A DNA stretch of 6,386 nt, taken from positions 1 through 6,386 of the forward strand of contig URWP01000162.1 of the NCBI GenBank assembly GCA_900551645.1, in the 5' to 3' direction. Shown in pieces: positions 6,315 through 6,386 of the stretch. This stretch comes from an uncultured Bacteroides sp. (lineage in GTDB: Bacteria > Bacteroidota > Bacteroidia > Bacteroidales > Bacteroidaceae). The notes below the pieces were generated by a model. That model saw nothing but the letters and a program-made list of their open reading frames with translations, made no database searches and was not told the DNA's origin. Position numbers and translations under genes: made by a program. Numbering within the stretch: position 1 is the stretch's first letter; every line of letters starts with the position of its first letter.

Positions 6315-6386
6315 TTATCCGTTTCTTCCACCTCCCAAAGCCTGATACAAGTTTATCAGACTTTGAATTTCCTTGAACTGATTGGC
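6315..6386 (-). CDS. Outer-membrane efflux factor (TolC/OprM/NodT type), C-terminal end only
   Basis: The last 23 codons before a TAA read ANQFKEIQSLINLYQALGGGRNG. The final LYQALGGG closely matches the conserved C-terminus of RND-type outer-membrane efflux proteins, usually LYKALGGGW. These proteins form the trimeric exit duct of tripartite drug or metal efflux pumps. In Bacteroidetes they are commonly the last gene of an operon with a membrane-fusion protein and an RND pump, which would lie beyond the right edge. Only the tail is seen, so substrate and symbol cannot be given. Confidence 0.8.
   Translation of the reverse strand, partial: ANQFKEIQSLINLYQALGGGRNG

Overview
The window looks like chromosomal DNA from a gut Bacteroidales species, probably Bacteroides or Phocaeicola. 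The evidence is a susC-susD-susE outer-membrane glycan uptake cluster, lipoproteins with acidic residues just after the lipidated cysteine, a fimbrillin-like lipoprotein, start codons with little or no Shine-Dalgarno sequence, and -7 boxes matching the Bacteroidetes TAnnTTTG consensus.

Left part (1-3858, + strand): the 3' third of a susC TonB-dependent transporter, then complete susD and susE-type lipoprotein genes, closing on a strong intrinsic terminator. The SusD protein closely resembles the starch-binding SusD of B. thetaiotaomicron as I remember it, and the residues known to contact starch are all present at matching positions. This is therefore probably a starch or malto-oligosaccharide uptake system: SusD and SusE capture the glycan at the cell surface and SusC imports it using TonB energy. 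Unlike the B. thetaiotaomicron operon, no susF or susG (surface amylase) follows susE. Any amylase would have to be upstream or elsewhere.

Middle (3859-5333, + strand): a separate 443-residue lipoprotein gene with its own possible promoter. Its N-terminal two thirds resemble Mfa2/FimB-type fimbrillin lipoproteins. An acidic linker then leads to an extra C-terminal domain of uncertain family. The gene ends at a bidirectional terminator shared with the convergent gene to its right.

Right part (5334-6386, - strand): a cysteine-rich DUF3109 family protein, a 364-base intergenic region, and the last 23 codons of a TolC/OprM-type outer-membrane efflux factor. The intergenic region is crowded with inverted repeats: a probable efflux-operon terminator with a very large loop, a nested hairpin, a short GC-rich hairpin, and two copies of a 10-mer embedded in palindromes just upstream of the DUF3109 promoter that look like repressor operators.

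I see no CRISPR array, tRNA, rRNA, insertion sequence or phage gene. Nothing here is clearly a new system. The least explained items are the fimbrillin-like lipoprotein's C-terminal domain and the structured intergenic region.
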